The position numbers and the translations under genes are program-made. Source: Coptis chinensis (taxonomy: Eukaryota; Streptophyta; Magnoliopsida; Ranunculales; Ranunculaceae). From it: a DNA stretch of 64,000 nt. Under the pieces are notes generated by a model that saw only the letters and a program-made list of their open reading frames with translations, did not search any database and was not told the origin of the DNA. Shown here one piece after another: positions 32,966 to 43,729 of the stretch; position 1 is the stretch's first letter; every line of letters starts with the position of its first letter. The stretch spans positions 11,680,501 to 11,744,500 of the forward strand of contig CM027377.1 of assembly GCA_015680905.1 (NCBI GenBank), read 5' to 3'.

Positions 32966-33205
32966 TTAAAAAGAAAAAGAAAAAGAAAAAAATAACAACA
33001 AGGCATATAACGAGGAAGGTAGAAACGTACCGTAAACATCAATATCCAAGATGGGTTGAACAGTGCTTGTTTGATAGAAGCGGAATACAATTGAGAAGAA
33101 AGAGTTTGGGTATTCCCCTGGTAGCCCGACCACTTCACAAGCAGGCAGGGAAGTCACCTTCTTATCATCCGGCCTCTCCTCCGAGTTATCCTTATTTCTT
33201 ACCAT
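32966..33205 (-). pseudogene. Antisense ORF fragment in C1
   Basis: Open minus-strand frame MVRNKDNSEERPDDKK, ACEVVGLPGEYPNSFF, QPILDIDVYGTF. It sits at the same place and in the same orientation as the aORFs of Tat-1 and B. No GNFWR-type motif is visible, so homology is only suggested by position. Confidence 0.35.
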
Positions 33206-33992
33206 TTGGTTTCTTCGAGTCAGCGAGATAAATCTAGCTCATACCACCCGAGCTCCCCACCTAGACATGTTGAATCTTCAGGGGACAAGGGGTGTTTAGT
33301 GATATCTCCTACTCCCGCAGGCTTGATGAGTGAGATGTCAAAACGAGATATATGAGAAGAGCTGATGGTGAGAGAACGTACCTGATTGAGACGGAACACA
33401 GCGTTCTAGAGTGGCAATAATACGAAAGAGGACGAGTTTTCTGCGATTTCAAAACTTTTCTTAACCACAACGGTTTTGATAAGCGCCAGCACTTATATAG
33501 GGTCGAGCTGTTTTTCAGTTCTGGTGGGATTCTTTTCTAATCCAACTTCATCCCTAATCTCAATTCTTATCTTCTCCACATTCTTATCTCATCCGAACAC
33601 TTTGAATCCGATTAGTAGTTAACTTCCTTTGATTACTATTATTACTATATTGCCCCTACGTTTATTTTCAACAGTCTAATCCTAGTATCGCTATTCCGGT
33701 GGTACGCATCGTCGAAATCAACTTTCGTATTGTTACATAATACGTTCGGCACAGTTTTCAGCAATCAATTTCGTTCGAAAAAGTTTTCTATGCATTTTTC
33801 AGCCATTTTTTAACTACAATGCATCCCGTATACATTAGTTTGACATTATTTCATTTCCGATAATTCACGAATTTTTTTTCAACAGTCAATTTTCCAATTA
33901 TTTCTTTTCGCACGACACTTCGTTATACATTCCACTCATTTTTCTTTCTTCTTTGCCATATGAACTTTGTTCGCATGCCAAAGAGGGGGCGA

Positions 33993-34473
33993 TGTTTCGA
34001 CCACCACCTACGTGGCGAATGTCCATTGGTAGGAATCTCCACTTTATTCGTTTAATCGACAGGGCTAAAGCCCAATTCGCAATATCGGGGATCAAAGTAC
34101 AGGCCCATTAACTCATGTGTATAAAGGCTGAACTTTAGCTACATGGCTTGCCACTAATGTACGTTGATTTATGTCCAGATTCGTTTCTTATCAAAGAGAT
34201 AATTATCAGTTGAGATTTATATTCTATCACAATTACTCAAGCTACAAGAATACTTGAGCTACAAGGATTCTCTACTCTACCTATATAAATACCAAACTAT
34301 TTTTCATATAGAACTACGTTCTTGAGACTTGATCCCACTGATAATTTGGGTACGTAGGCAACCGCAAGGTACAGTCTCATCATTCCCCCGATCACCATCA
34401 TTTTTCTAATTACTTTTCTACGTTCTTCGTCTTTTCATCAACACTTGGTGTTTTGATCATATTTGGTCGAAAC
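33993..34473 (+). repeat. LTR 2 (end of C1)
   Basis: Starts TGTTTCGACC right after a purine tract and ends GGTCGAAAC, missing the final A. Differs from LTR 3 at only a handful of positions. Confidence 0.9.
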
Positions 34474-34953
34474 TTTCGACCCCCACCTACGTGGCGAACG
34501 TCCATTGGTAGGAATCTCCACTTTATTCGTTTAATCGACAGGGCTAAAGCCCAATTCGCAATATCGGGGATCAAAGTACAGGCCCATTAACTCATGTGTC
34601 TAAAGGCTGAACTTTAGCCATATGGCTTGCCACTAATGTACATTGATTTATGTCCAGATTCGTTTCTTATCAAAGAGATAATTATCAGTTGAGATTTATA
34701 TTCTATCACAATTACTCAAGCTACAAGAATACTTGAGCTACAAGGATTCTCTACTCTACCTATATAAATACCAAACTATTTTTCATACAGAACTACGTTC
34801 TTGAGACTTGATCCCACTGATAATTTGGGTACGTAGGCAACCGCAAGGTACAGTCTCATCATTCCCCCGATCACCATCATTTTTCTAATTACTTTTCTAC
34901 GTTCTTCGTCTTTTCATCAACACTTGGTGTTTTGATCATATTTGGTCGAAACA
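34474..34953 (+). repeat. LTR 3 (start of C2), directly abutting LTR 2
   Basis: Starts TTTCGACCCCC, lacking the initial TG, and ends GGTCGAAACA. The PBS TTGGCGCCGTCTGTGGGGAC follows at 34956. Nearly identical to LTR 2 and less like LTR 1. Confidence 0.9.
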
Positions 34954-35324
34954 TAATTGGCGCCGTCTGTGGGGACTATGTGAACACCACTCCCGGGGGC
35001 GAAGTCTCGCTCACATAGCAATGACCCAATGGTATTGGTGGCCATACATGCCAAAGGATGTTAAGCGATTGTCCGAGAAGTGTGTGCCTTGTCAAACACA
35101 TGATATATGATATGGGTCAACTTCCCGCGACGAAGCGTCATCCAATCCATAAACCTTGGTCATTTGCGAAATGGGGCCTTGACATTGTTGGTTTATTTCC
35201 GGCCGAAGCCCGGCGGTGTTAGTTTAAACTCGTCGCAACAAATTATTTTACTAAATAAGTGGACAAAATTAACAAGTTGAACGAAAAACCTGAGTTCTAA
35301 TGTTATAATTTTGTTTCCATCGCA

Positions 35325-36490
35325 ACATTACTATCGCTACGATAAAATCTGACGAAATTACCACGTTTAATTTCGTCAGTCTAAGTTGAACGCTTTTACG
35401 CTCGCTTAGTCGCTACTATCGCTACAACAAAATCTGACGAAATTACCACGTTTAATTTCATCAGTCTAAGTTGAACGCTTCTACGCTCACTTGGTCGTTA
35501 CTATCGCTACAACAAAATCTGACGAAATTACCACGTTTGGTAATTTCGTCAGTCTAAGTTGAACGCTTTTACGCTCGCTTAGTCGTTACTATCGCTACGA
35601 CAAAATCTGACGAAATTATCACGTTTAATTTTGTCAGTCTAAGTTAAACGCTTTTACGCTCGCTTAGTCGTTACTATCACTACAACAAAATCTTACGAAA
35701 TTATCACGTTTAATTTCGTCAATCTAAGTTGAACGCTTTTACGCTCGCTTAGTCGTTACTATCGCTACGATAAAATCTGACGAAATTACCACGTTTAATT
35801 TTCGTCTGTTGAACGCTTTTACGCTCACTTAGTCGTTACTATCGCTATAACAAAATCGGCGAAATTACCACGCGTTTAATTTCGTGGGTCCTAAGTTGAA
35901 ACGCTTTACGCCGCTTAGTCATTACTATCGCTACGACAAAATCGATGAAATTACCACGTTTAATTTTGTCGATCCTAAGTTGAACGCTTTTACGCCGGCT
36001 TAGTCGTTACTATCACTACAACAAAATCGGCGAAAATTACCACGTTTAATTTAAATCGATCCTAAGATGAACGCTTTTACGCCGCTAGTCGTTACTATCA
36101 CTACAACAAAATCTGGCGAAATTACCACGTTTAATTTCGTCAGTCTAAGTTGAACGCTTTTACGCTCACTTAGTCGTTACTATCGCTACGACAAAATCTG
36201 ACGAAATTATCACGTTTAATTTCGTTAGTTTAAGTTGAACGCTTTTACGCTCGCTTAGTCGTTACTATCACTACAACAAAATCTGACGAAATTATCACGT
36301 TTAATTTCGTCAGTCTAAGTTGAACGCTTTTACGCTCGCTTAATCGTTACTATTATTACGACAAAATCTGACGAACTTACCACATTTAATTTCGTCAGTC
36401 TAAATTGAACGATTTTACGCTCGCTTAGTCGGTTACTCGCGCTATGTCAACATCTGATGAAGTTACCTCGTTTCGTTTCGTCAGTTCTGC
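35325..36490 (+). repeat. Array 2: 14 stem-loop repeats of about 85 bp in C2
   Basis: Core CTGACGAAATTA, CCACGTT, TAATTTCGTCAG makes a perfect 12-bp stem with a 7-nt loop. Unit starts are spaced 80-88 bp, mostly 84-86 (35347, 35433, 35518, 35606 and on to 36452). It is more uniform than array 1. Confidence 0.93.
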
Positions 36491-37410
36491 GTCGGAGCAT
36501 TTTTTCGCTCAATCTAATTCTGCAAACTTAAAGTTAGCATTGGGGGCGTTTCATTCTATTTCATGTCATCTATATAAATCAACAACATTGTCAGTTTTCT
36601 GCAGGTATGTTATCTGTCACAACAACAATATTCAATAGCAAACCCATACTTTAGTTTTATTTTCATCACAAGAATTTTTAGTTCTATGATATTACATTCA
36701 CACAATCACATAATCATTGGTTTGGGAAAAGCCAATGGTTCTTTATCAGTTTTTGCTTATGCAACTCGTACAACTCTTTCCGTTTCAAGCGAAACTATAT
36801 GCCAGCTTAATTATTTTTTCTAAGGCATTGTTCCGATTTTTCTACGAAAAAATTTCCGAGCAAACAATTTCAACAACTTCATGCCGATTTTTCTGAGCGA
36901 ATCTTTCCGAGTTAAACTTTCTGACAACGCCATTATTTTTATTAAGACATTGAGCCGATCTTTCTCAACGAAACTTCTTTCAGCTTCTTTCATTCTTCTA
37001 CGACATTAATTGACACCTTGTTACGCAAAACTTTTCTCCGTCGACTCTTTCTGAATATATTTTGCTCGTACTACCGCCGTTTCTCCGTGCGGCAAAAAAT
37101 TCGCATTACGTTAAGTTTCTGAGCGGATTGAAAATTATCTTCACCTTATTTATTTTTTACAAGGCATTGAGATCATGCGGAGCGAAACTTTTCTTCGCGG
37201 TATTTTCGTGAATTTCTATCTCTCGTCGTACCGCCGTTTCTACCTGCGACAACAAGAATAAACTTTTCGTCAGTCTTTCAGACTTAACCAAAATTTTACG
37301 ATAACTGATAAAAAAAATACTAACATATCTGTTTCCGACACCGCTTTGTTATATTCTCCGAACTTTTCTCCGTTTTCTTCGTCTTCTTCGACAGGCCAAA
37401 TTTAATTTTT

Positions 37411-39248
37411 ATTGAAACTCAATAATTTAAGCTTAATATCCTAGCCGATCCAATTTGAAGCTGCTCGATCCTGAGCTAGATTATGCCGTGGCCTCGTATA
37501 TTCGTTATATCTGTCACCTTCTTTCCACCTCACTAAGTCTACAATCGTCAACGCATCTTCTTCTTCTCATTATATTTCGCCCGTATAGTACGATCATTTC
37601 TACCTGCAAAAAAAAAAAAAAAAAAAGATCAAGACAACATGTACGGTGTCCTTGTCCTTCCCTTCTGGCCGCAGACCGTATCGTGTGTGATTGAAACAAG
37701 TTTTTGAGTGCGACGCAGGTACAGTGCACTTCTTCTGCTGGCGCTTGTACCGTATCATGTTTGTTCCAACAGTTTTCAAAAAGGGCGCCATCTCTCGCCA
37801 CCACAGCGTTTCCTCCACCGCGTTTCGTGTTTTTGCACGTAGTCTGATGTTAAGTGATGGTGTTTTTGCACGTGTTTAGAAAGCATGTGTGGTCTGAGAA
37901 TTTGAGCACTTGCTATGCATTTTGACATTGAATTGCTTCATATTCCAAACTTCTACACTGACATCAACCTCAACAATCATGGCTGACATCAACCTTTTTG
38001 ACTTCAGACTATGAAAGTTCGCTCTACCTTCGTGAGGATTGCAAAGGTTGCACTGGAAGTCTTTTTGATAATCCATAACAATCTCATCTCAATCCCCTAA
38101 TTCATCTTCTTCCTCATACGCTCCATATCTACATTTATTTAACTGGCTGGGCGAGGCAATCTTGTATTGTGTGTTGATTCGAAAAACGCTCGGAAGCGCG
38201 GCTTCTCCTTGACCAGCTCCAGCCTATTTGCTTAAGATAGACTTCCATATAGACGGCCCTCTCCTAAGGTCAAGTGGTTCCCCTCCTCATCAGTGAGACG
38301 GTTTCTTTGTTGGGACCAATCACAACGAATGAAAATCAAGTCATTTAAAACTTGACTTTGACTGATCGAAATTGATAGAGGCAAAGTCAAGATTTTCTGA
38401 GTGCTCCGTGTACCGTAAGCGCTTCATGAAACCTGTTATACAGGACTAAAAAAAAAAAAAAAAAAAGTGATGAATGGAGATTTTTTATTTTTTAGACTTT
38501 ACCTCAAAGATGAAAAGTTGTGATTTTCGTTGGTTTAAAAACGATTCTCTCTCCTGAAAACCTGTTCAAAGCGAAGTTTATTTTGCTGTCTTTCAAAGTT
38601 TCGCTATCTGGTGTTCTAAATATAGAACGAGTCCTCAACTTCCCGACTAGTCCACGGAAGGATACAGATTTATGACTTACTTTCTCAAATCAGTCCAAAA
38701 CATGTTAAGAGATATAAAAGAGTCTAATTGGCGCAATATCAATCGATCAGATTGTTCTACTAACCATTTCTTTTTCGTTGTCTCTGCATAAACGCCACCG
38801 ATTCGAAACTTGATTCTTCATCGCATGCTGCCTTGCCTTGCCTTGCCACGCCATATCGCTCACCCTTGTATATCTTTATCTACTTAGTTTTTTCCGTCTA
38901 TTGTTTTGCATATGGAGTTTAGCCGGCACTTACATAATATTTTTTAGATCTAGTTTTATATTGTTGGTTGATGGTTGGGTTGCTGGTTGGATTCTTATAT
39001 GCTATATGCCACCCATAGTTCATTATTCCGAACGAAACTTTGGAATTTCCAAAATTTCGGTTTTTTAAAAAACCAAAATTCCAAATATAGAGTCGAAATA
39101 TCTGAAATTCTGAATGTGATAGGGGTCGAAATTTAATAAATTTCGGTTTTTAGATTTGTCGGAATTCCGAAATTCCGAACTATGAATAAAAAGTGTCATG
39201 ATTTGTAACAGAAAAAAGCACATATAAGTGCTTCCTCCGTCACCCAAG
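37411..39248. other. Non-coding region with A-tracts and a possible MITE
   Basis: No gene recognised. Contains poly-A tracts at about 37607-37626 and 38449-38466, and an inverted-repeat element at about 39010-39195. The rest is unassigned; short open frames look random. Confidence 0.5.
39010..39195. repeat. Inverted-repeat element (MITE-like)
   Basis: Left end CATAGTTCATTATTCCGAAC and right end TTCCGAACTATG are roughly inverted. The interior is rich in TTCGGAATTTC-type motifs and includes a perfect 16-bp palindrome, GGTTTTTTAAAAAACC, near 39059-39074. No target duplication was established. Confidence 0.4.
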
Positions 39249-39600
39249 TTATATTGTAACGGGTAACAAAATATCACGAGGAATAATCCCTTCGACTACT
39301 CGACCAACAGGATAGCACAAATTTGGGGTTTGCATGCATTGGACCTCCTCAACTTCCTTAACGTCAAGAATGACCTGATGTATAGGCTCAAGCTTCATAA
39401 TCAAAACCTGTATATCCTTTTCCTTCCACAATGCCTGTATCATAACCCGTTGGTATGTGTCCCATACTCCCATAAACTACCTAGCCTTAGTGAAGAGAGG
39501 ACGCATAGAAACTGTATTTACCCAGGCTTACAAAATGTTATGAGAAGGGGTTCATGGCTTCTGAAAGAAGACTATTCATATCTCCCAAACAATAGCTGAT
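39249..39600 (-). pseudogene. Unidentified minus-strand ORF
   Basis: The minus-strand frame at 39473-39249 reads like real protein (WKEKDIQVLIMKLEPIHQV, VQCMQTPNLCYPVGRVVEG). Upstream sequence to about 39600 continues in frame with stops (MRPLFTKAR, stop, FMGVWDTYQ). I do not recognise the family, and it does not match the missing chromomethylase part. A transposon-derived or captured gene fragment is possible. Confidence 0.3.
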
Positions 39601-40814
39601 ACCTAGCAAGTACCAAGCAGATTATCTACATTGTCTTCAATGTCCATCGATCTCCTTTTCAAGTAATCAAGTTTACAATCACTTAAATTCTCTTAAGATA
39701 GGCAGCCCGACAAAAGAAAGCAAACCTAATACGAACAGTTCTGCACACAATCTTGTTGGATGTAATTATGCAATACCCTTCTTTGGGTCAAAGAACCACC
39801 CTAGAATGTTGCTTTCCCAACTCTTAGCAGAAAAGATTCCACCATGAATACTTCTTGTGGTCCCATATCCAGTACCATTCTTCACGTTCATCGAAGATAG
39901 CACTTGCTTGACAATTGAAATCTAATAGCCAATATTGAAAGCTCTACACAAGATAATTTCCATGCAGTGTTCCACTGTTCCCCATCTTGAAGTAGTCCAC
40001 AATTAAACTTGTAGTTCACGCCATGGTAAAATGTACTCCAAGACTTTACGGTTAATTGGGCATGAATTGTATGGTAATCTATTGGCTGTGTAGTCCTTGT
40101 AGATGGGAAACTACAACCTCGTAACCTTACTAAGTGGAGGGAATCTATAATGTTCTTTCACTACTCTTTGGAAATTAACTAATTTATCTTTTACCGCTCC
40201 ATAAAAAATAAACCAAAACAAACAAACAAACAAAAACAAAAAACACATTTTTTTTTAAACACCATGGTATAAAGAGTTGTGTAGCGCCTTATGGGAAAGT
40301 TCATATTCGACTCATTGCAAAAGGAGATGGTCTCGCTTGTACTACCTATTGAAAGAGTAACAAAGAAAAGTAGAGCAAGATAGTTATACCAAATTTGAGA
40401 TCTCGAAACACAATATGTGAAAGGTAAAAATAAAAATAAAAGGGAGCTCTGGTACTCCTCTTCTTCACCAAAGACTGAATAGAAGATTTAGCACAATCAA
40501 ACACTTTCTCTTGAAGTTTCACTCAAACCCTTTCTAGATGTACATTATCTTCTTTTCTTGTTTGATTTGTAAAAATAACGAAATGTTCTTCATATGTATG
40601 TTTTAGCTCCAGTAAATCCATAAGTTAATCAGCAGAATAACCAAACCAAAAGGTAAAGAAAACTATACCAGAACTACCTATGGTTACTCCAAATTTCAAC
40701 ATATTACATTAAAATAATTGAATTATAATATTATACACAATCCAATCATCAACACAGTAGAAGAAACTAGACAGATCATAGATATTAAAGTACGTTAAGA
40801 AACATTACTAACTT
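39601..40814. other. Region downstream of the chromomethylase fragment, no gene recognised
   Basis: The remaining chromomethylase exons (second half of the chromodomain, the PPCQG catalytic loop, target recognition, motifs IX and X) would be expected here but none is visible. The stretch 39780-40040 has protein-like but stop-filled minus-strand text. The rest is A/T-rich. Confidence 0.5.
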
Positions 40815-41699
40815 TTATACCTTCAATCTCAGCCCGCGCTTGCCAATTTCACTGGGATCACCGTAACATATATCAACTATCCTGGAAACTTCATATTCTC
40901 CGGATGGAATTTTTTGGTCACCATGCGAATCTATCTTGGTATTACCAGCCCTTGAACTTGACTTCCGTGTTTTTTCTGCAGTACCAACCGCGTATCTCTT
41001 GCAAAGCTTTTCCCATTCTTTCAGTAAGTCGAGGAAATCTTCAGCGGATTCATTCCTGATCTGTTGAAACAACCGCAACATCATATATATTTTTTCACTA
41101 TCTATACACATACATTTTCCACAACCTCATGCCGAAAAGGCATATTGCCTGTACTCCAGGATGATTCAATCTTAAACTTTCACAGGCAGACTTATTCAAA
41201 TCAAGGGCCCATCTCTACAAAACAGAAGGAAACATGTAAGAGCCACCACAAAAATTCATAGCTCATAGCCTCATACAACACTAAATCTGTTAGGAAGGTT
41301 ACAGCAGAAGTTTAACATTACCGTCACGAGATTTAAGGGACAGATTTTTGCACCAAGGCACAATCCAGTAGACATTCCACCGCAGCCAGAGTAAAGATCT
41401 AATAGAGAGATCTCAGACTTCGCAGGTTTACAACTAGGTATATTTATCAAGTCAGGGTTAGCACCATGCATATCCGTTTCCTGAATGACACTTGACGAGG
41501 ACGAATCACTGCTCTCTGCAGAATTATCTGAAACAATAAAAGGTTAAATTGAACCCCGAAAAAGAGTAAAAAACCAAGGGATTTTAAAAACTTTATTGAA
41601 GGGACATCAAAAAGAATAAGATCCTAAAGCAGCATATTCAAAATGGAATGTCTTGAGTAGATCCAAGGGTGAGAAGATCAAGCTCACCAGCAATTACCT

Positions 41700-42580
41700 T
41701 TGACTCATCTCCATAGGGACCCTATGAATACGTGTGATTGACCGTTTTCTAAGGAGGTGTGGAGCAAGGTTAAGAAAGTAATAGGAATGGGTGGATGTGT
41801 TAAGGACTCGACCACTGAATGGTATGGTATCTTCCGGAAATGCAGGATGAACACCACAAAGAGCTTAAGTGTGGAGAACCTTTTGTGGCAGCTACAATAC
41901 ATGAGATCTGGGCAGAAAGGGACAAGTATACAACTCAGGAACTTTGTAACAAGATTGTTAATGATATGCAGCTGTATCTTCAGAGGAGGTTAGTAGAGGC
42001 TGAAGACTCTATTGAATTGAGAGTGCTAATGTCAAGGTTGAACATTGAAGTGAGATTCGAGTCTAAGCATGCTACATGGATCAAATGGCTCAATCCAGCA
42101 GAAGACGTGATTATGTTGAACACTGATGGAGCAGTAGGTGAGTACAATGGCTTTGGGGGGGTGTTCAGGGATTGGCAAGGTAATGTAGAAATGGCGTTTA
42201 CTGGTTCATCCCAGAGTAAATCAGTGATTGGCCAAGAACTCAGCCATTGATAGAGGGTACAAGAAAATTACTGTGTGTTCTGACTCACTCAGAGCAGTCA
42301 ACATTTTGAATGGGAAGGAAAGAGCACCATGGTACTGTGACAATATTGTTAAGTTTTGAGGAGCTAGATGTAAACCATATTTTGCAGGAAGGTAATCAGG
42401 TGGCGGACTACCTTTCTAAATTATGTAAGACTTGGGATGAAAGTATCTCTTTCTTTCTGCCACCATTAGATAGCAGAGCTACAGCTCTGGTAGAGATGGA
42501 TAGGGTGGGAACCATGTACTTGAGAAGGTAATCAATACAGGTTGAGGTCTGCCAAAACCTCTAACTTCTTCAAAAAAAAA
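41700..42580 (+). mobile_element. LINE 3' end with RNase H, inside a chromomethylase intron
   Basis: Plus-strand fragments read as the end of a plant L1-type ORF2: EWYGIFRKCRMN, WLNPAEDVIMLNTDGAVGE, GFGGVFRDWQGNVE (RNase H), then HILQEGNQVADYLSKL. Frameshifts at about 42240 and 42310. It ends with an A-run at about 42567-42575, as expected of a LINE tail. The 5' part is missing. Confidence 0.75.
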
Positions 42581-43281
42581 ACTCTAAAAACACATTTGTA
42601 GAAACAATAGACATTCTCCAAACACAGTTTATCAGATTCTCTCTATTTTAGTTATGTGAAAATTTCATGATATCAAAAGAACCTACAAGTACAATCAAAA
42701 AAAAAACCAATGACAATAATTGTCACCCATAGACATTGATGTCAACATCTTGGGTGCATGTAGTAGGTGTCCCCCTGATGGTCACGTACGACCTAGATAT
42801 GATTTTGGAACCTAATTCCGAAATCTATATCGATTTTAGGGTTCGACAACCTTGTTCCTCACGAGGAACACGAACTCTCACACAAGAATTCAATTGAGAA
42901 AACCTTTCTCTAACACTCAAACTTCCTTATTCATCAACACTTGAGATTATGTGGCTTAGAATGAGTAACCATTTTCAGGCCAAGCTTCTGAACAGTAGCA
43001 GATGACACCAAGTTCGCAGACTGGTGTGAATAATGAAAAAAATAGAAAGTGTGGGGCAAATAGATATTTAAAGGAGAAAACAGATCAAGAAAATAAAAAC
43101 ACTTACCAGAATGAAGGAACAGAAACTAGTTGGTGGTGCTGACTTTGGCAAACAAAGATTTCCCTTTGTTCTTCTCTTCTTTTCTGATTTTCTTTTGGTA
43201 ATATGGCAAATCGAGTTTGTGGCAGCGAAAGATAACTTGAGGATGGAGTTGTGAATTCCGGAAGCAAATTTGTGGTGGCAC
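42581..43281. other. Intronic transposon debris
   Basis: No ORF recognised. Sequence around 42780-43250 looks like the leader or internal part of a retroelement on the minus strand, but no domain supports it. Confidence 0.35.
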
Positions 43282-43729
43282 TGATAGGATTCTTAACTAA
43301 AATTGATAAAGAACCCTAATTAATCTGTTGGTTGGAGATAAACCACCTAATTGATCCTTTGATAGGAGACCAAAACCATCTAAACTTTCTTATTAAAATT
43401 GATTGATGAAAACAGAATTACATCTTAGTTCTTTTATATAAGCAACTAAATTAACAAGTTCTAATCAAAATAGAAGTCTAAAGTCTATTACTATCTGTAG
43501 GACTACTTAGTATAGGTTTCCAATCCGATACCTATTGATGCACTAGTGCAAATATAGTTATGAACGTGACACCGAAGAATCACCAACTGCAACCTATCTG
43601 GAACATTACCAGCATTTAGACTGCCTAGAGCTCCTTAAAGAAAGTTGCTTGCTATAATTCTATATCAAATAATCCTCTCCTAGCCTCCTAGGCATTAGGT
43701 TCCATTAGCGAAAACTATCACTAATAACA
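43282..43729 (-). repeat. Candidate LTR (possibly Ty1/copia)
   Basis: A 448-bp segment that on the minus strand starts TGTTATTAGTG, has a TATA-like CTTATATAAAAG and ends ATCCTATCA. It abuts the LINE fragment at 43730. No 5-bp target duplication and no clear primer site were found. Confidence 0.35.

Larger units (their letters stand above)
27050..34473 (+). mobile_element. Tat-like non-autonomous LTR retrotransposon, copy C1
   Basis: LTRs at 27050-27518 and 33993-34473, with a PBS of the TGGCGCCG type. The body holds a gag, a protease remnant joined directly to the integrase zinc domain, a truncated integrase core, 19 stem-loop repeats, an antisense ORF fragment and a purine tract (AAGAGGGGGCGA) before the second LTR. 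RT and both RNase H domains are absent, so it depended on a helper. The two LTRs differ clearly: the 33993 copy has an extra ACTCAAGCTACAAGAAT segment, so they may come from different insertions. Confidence 0.85.
34474..37410 (+). mobile_element. Second, more deleted copy C2
   Basis: After LTR 3 and the PBS the sequence jumps straight into the integrase zinc region (34975-35260, matching 30172-30455), so gag and protease are gone. A 14-unit stem-loop array and the downstream region follow. Similarity to C1 is interrupted (the aORF region is absent) and ends near 37400 with no closing LTR. It encodes nothing functional. Confidence 0.8.

Noticed and set aside
37455..38076. Several 60-95 codon frames on both strands
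   Set aside because: They overlap one another and include a poly-A tract and no motif; treated as non-coding.
39249..39600. C-terminal exon of the chromomethylase
   Set aside because: Motifs of the methyltransferase C-terminus (PPCQG loop, target recognition, motif X) are not visible in this frame.
43282..43729. Confirmed solo LTR
   Set aside because: TG...CA ends and a TATA-like box are present, but the flanking 5-mers do not match and no PBS is clear, so it is kept only as a candidate.
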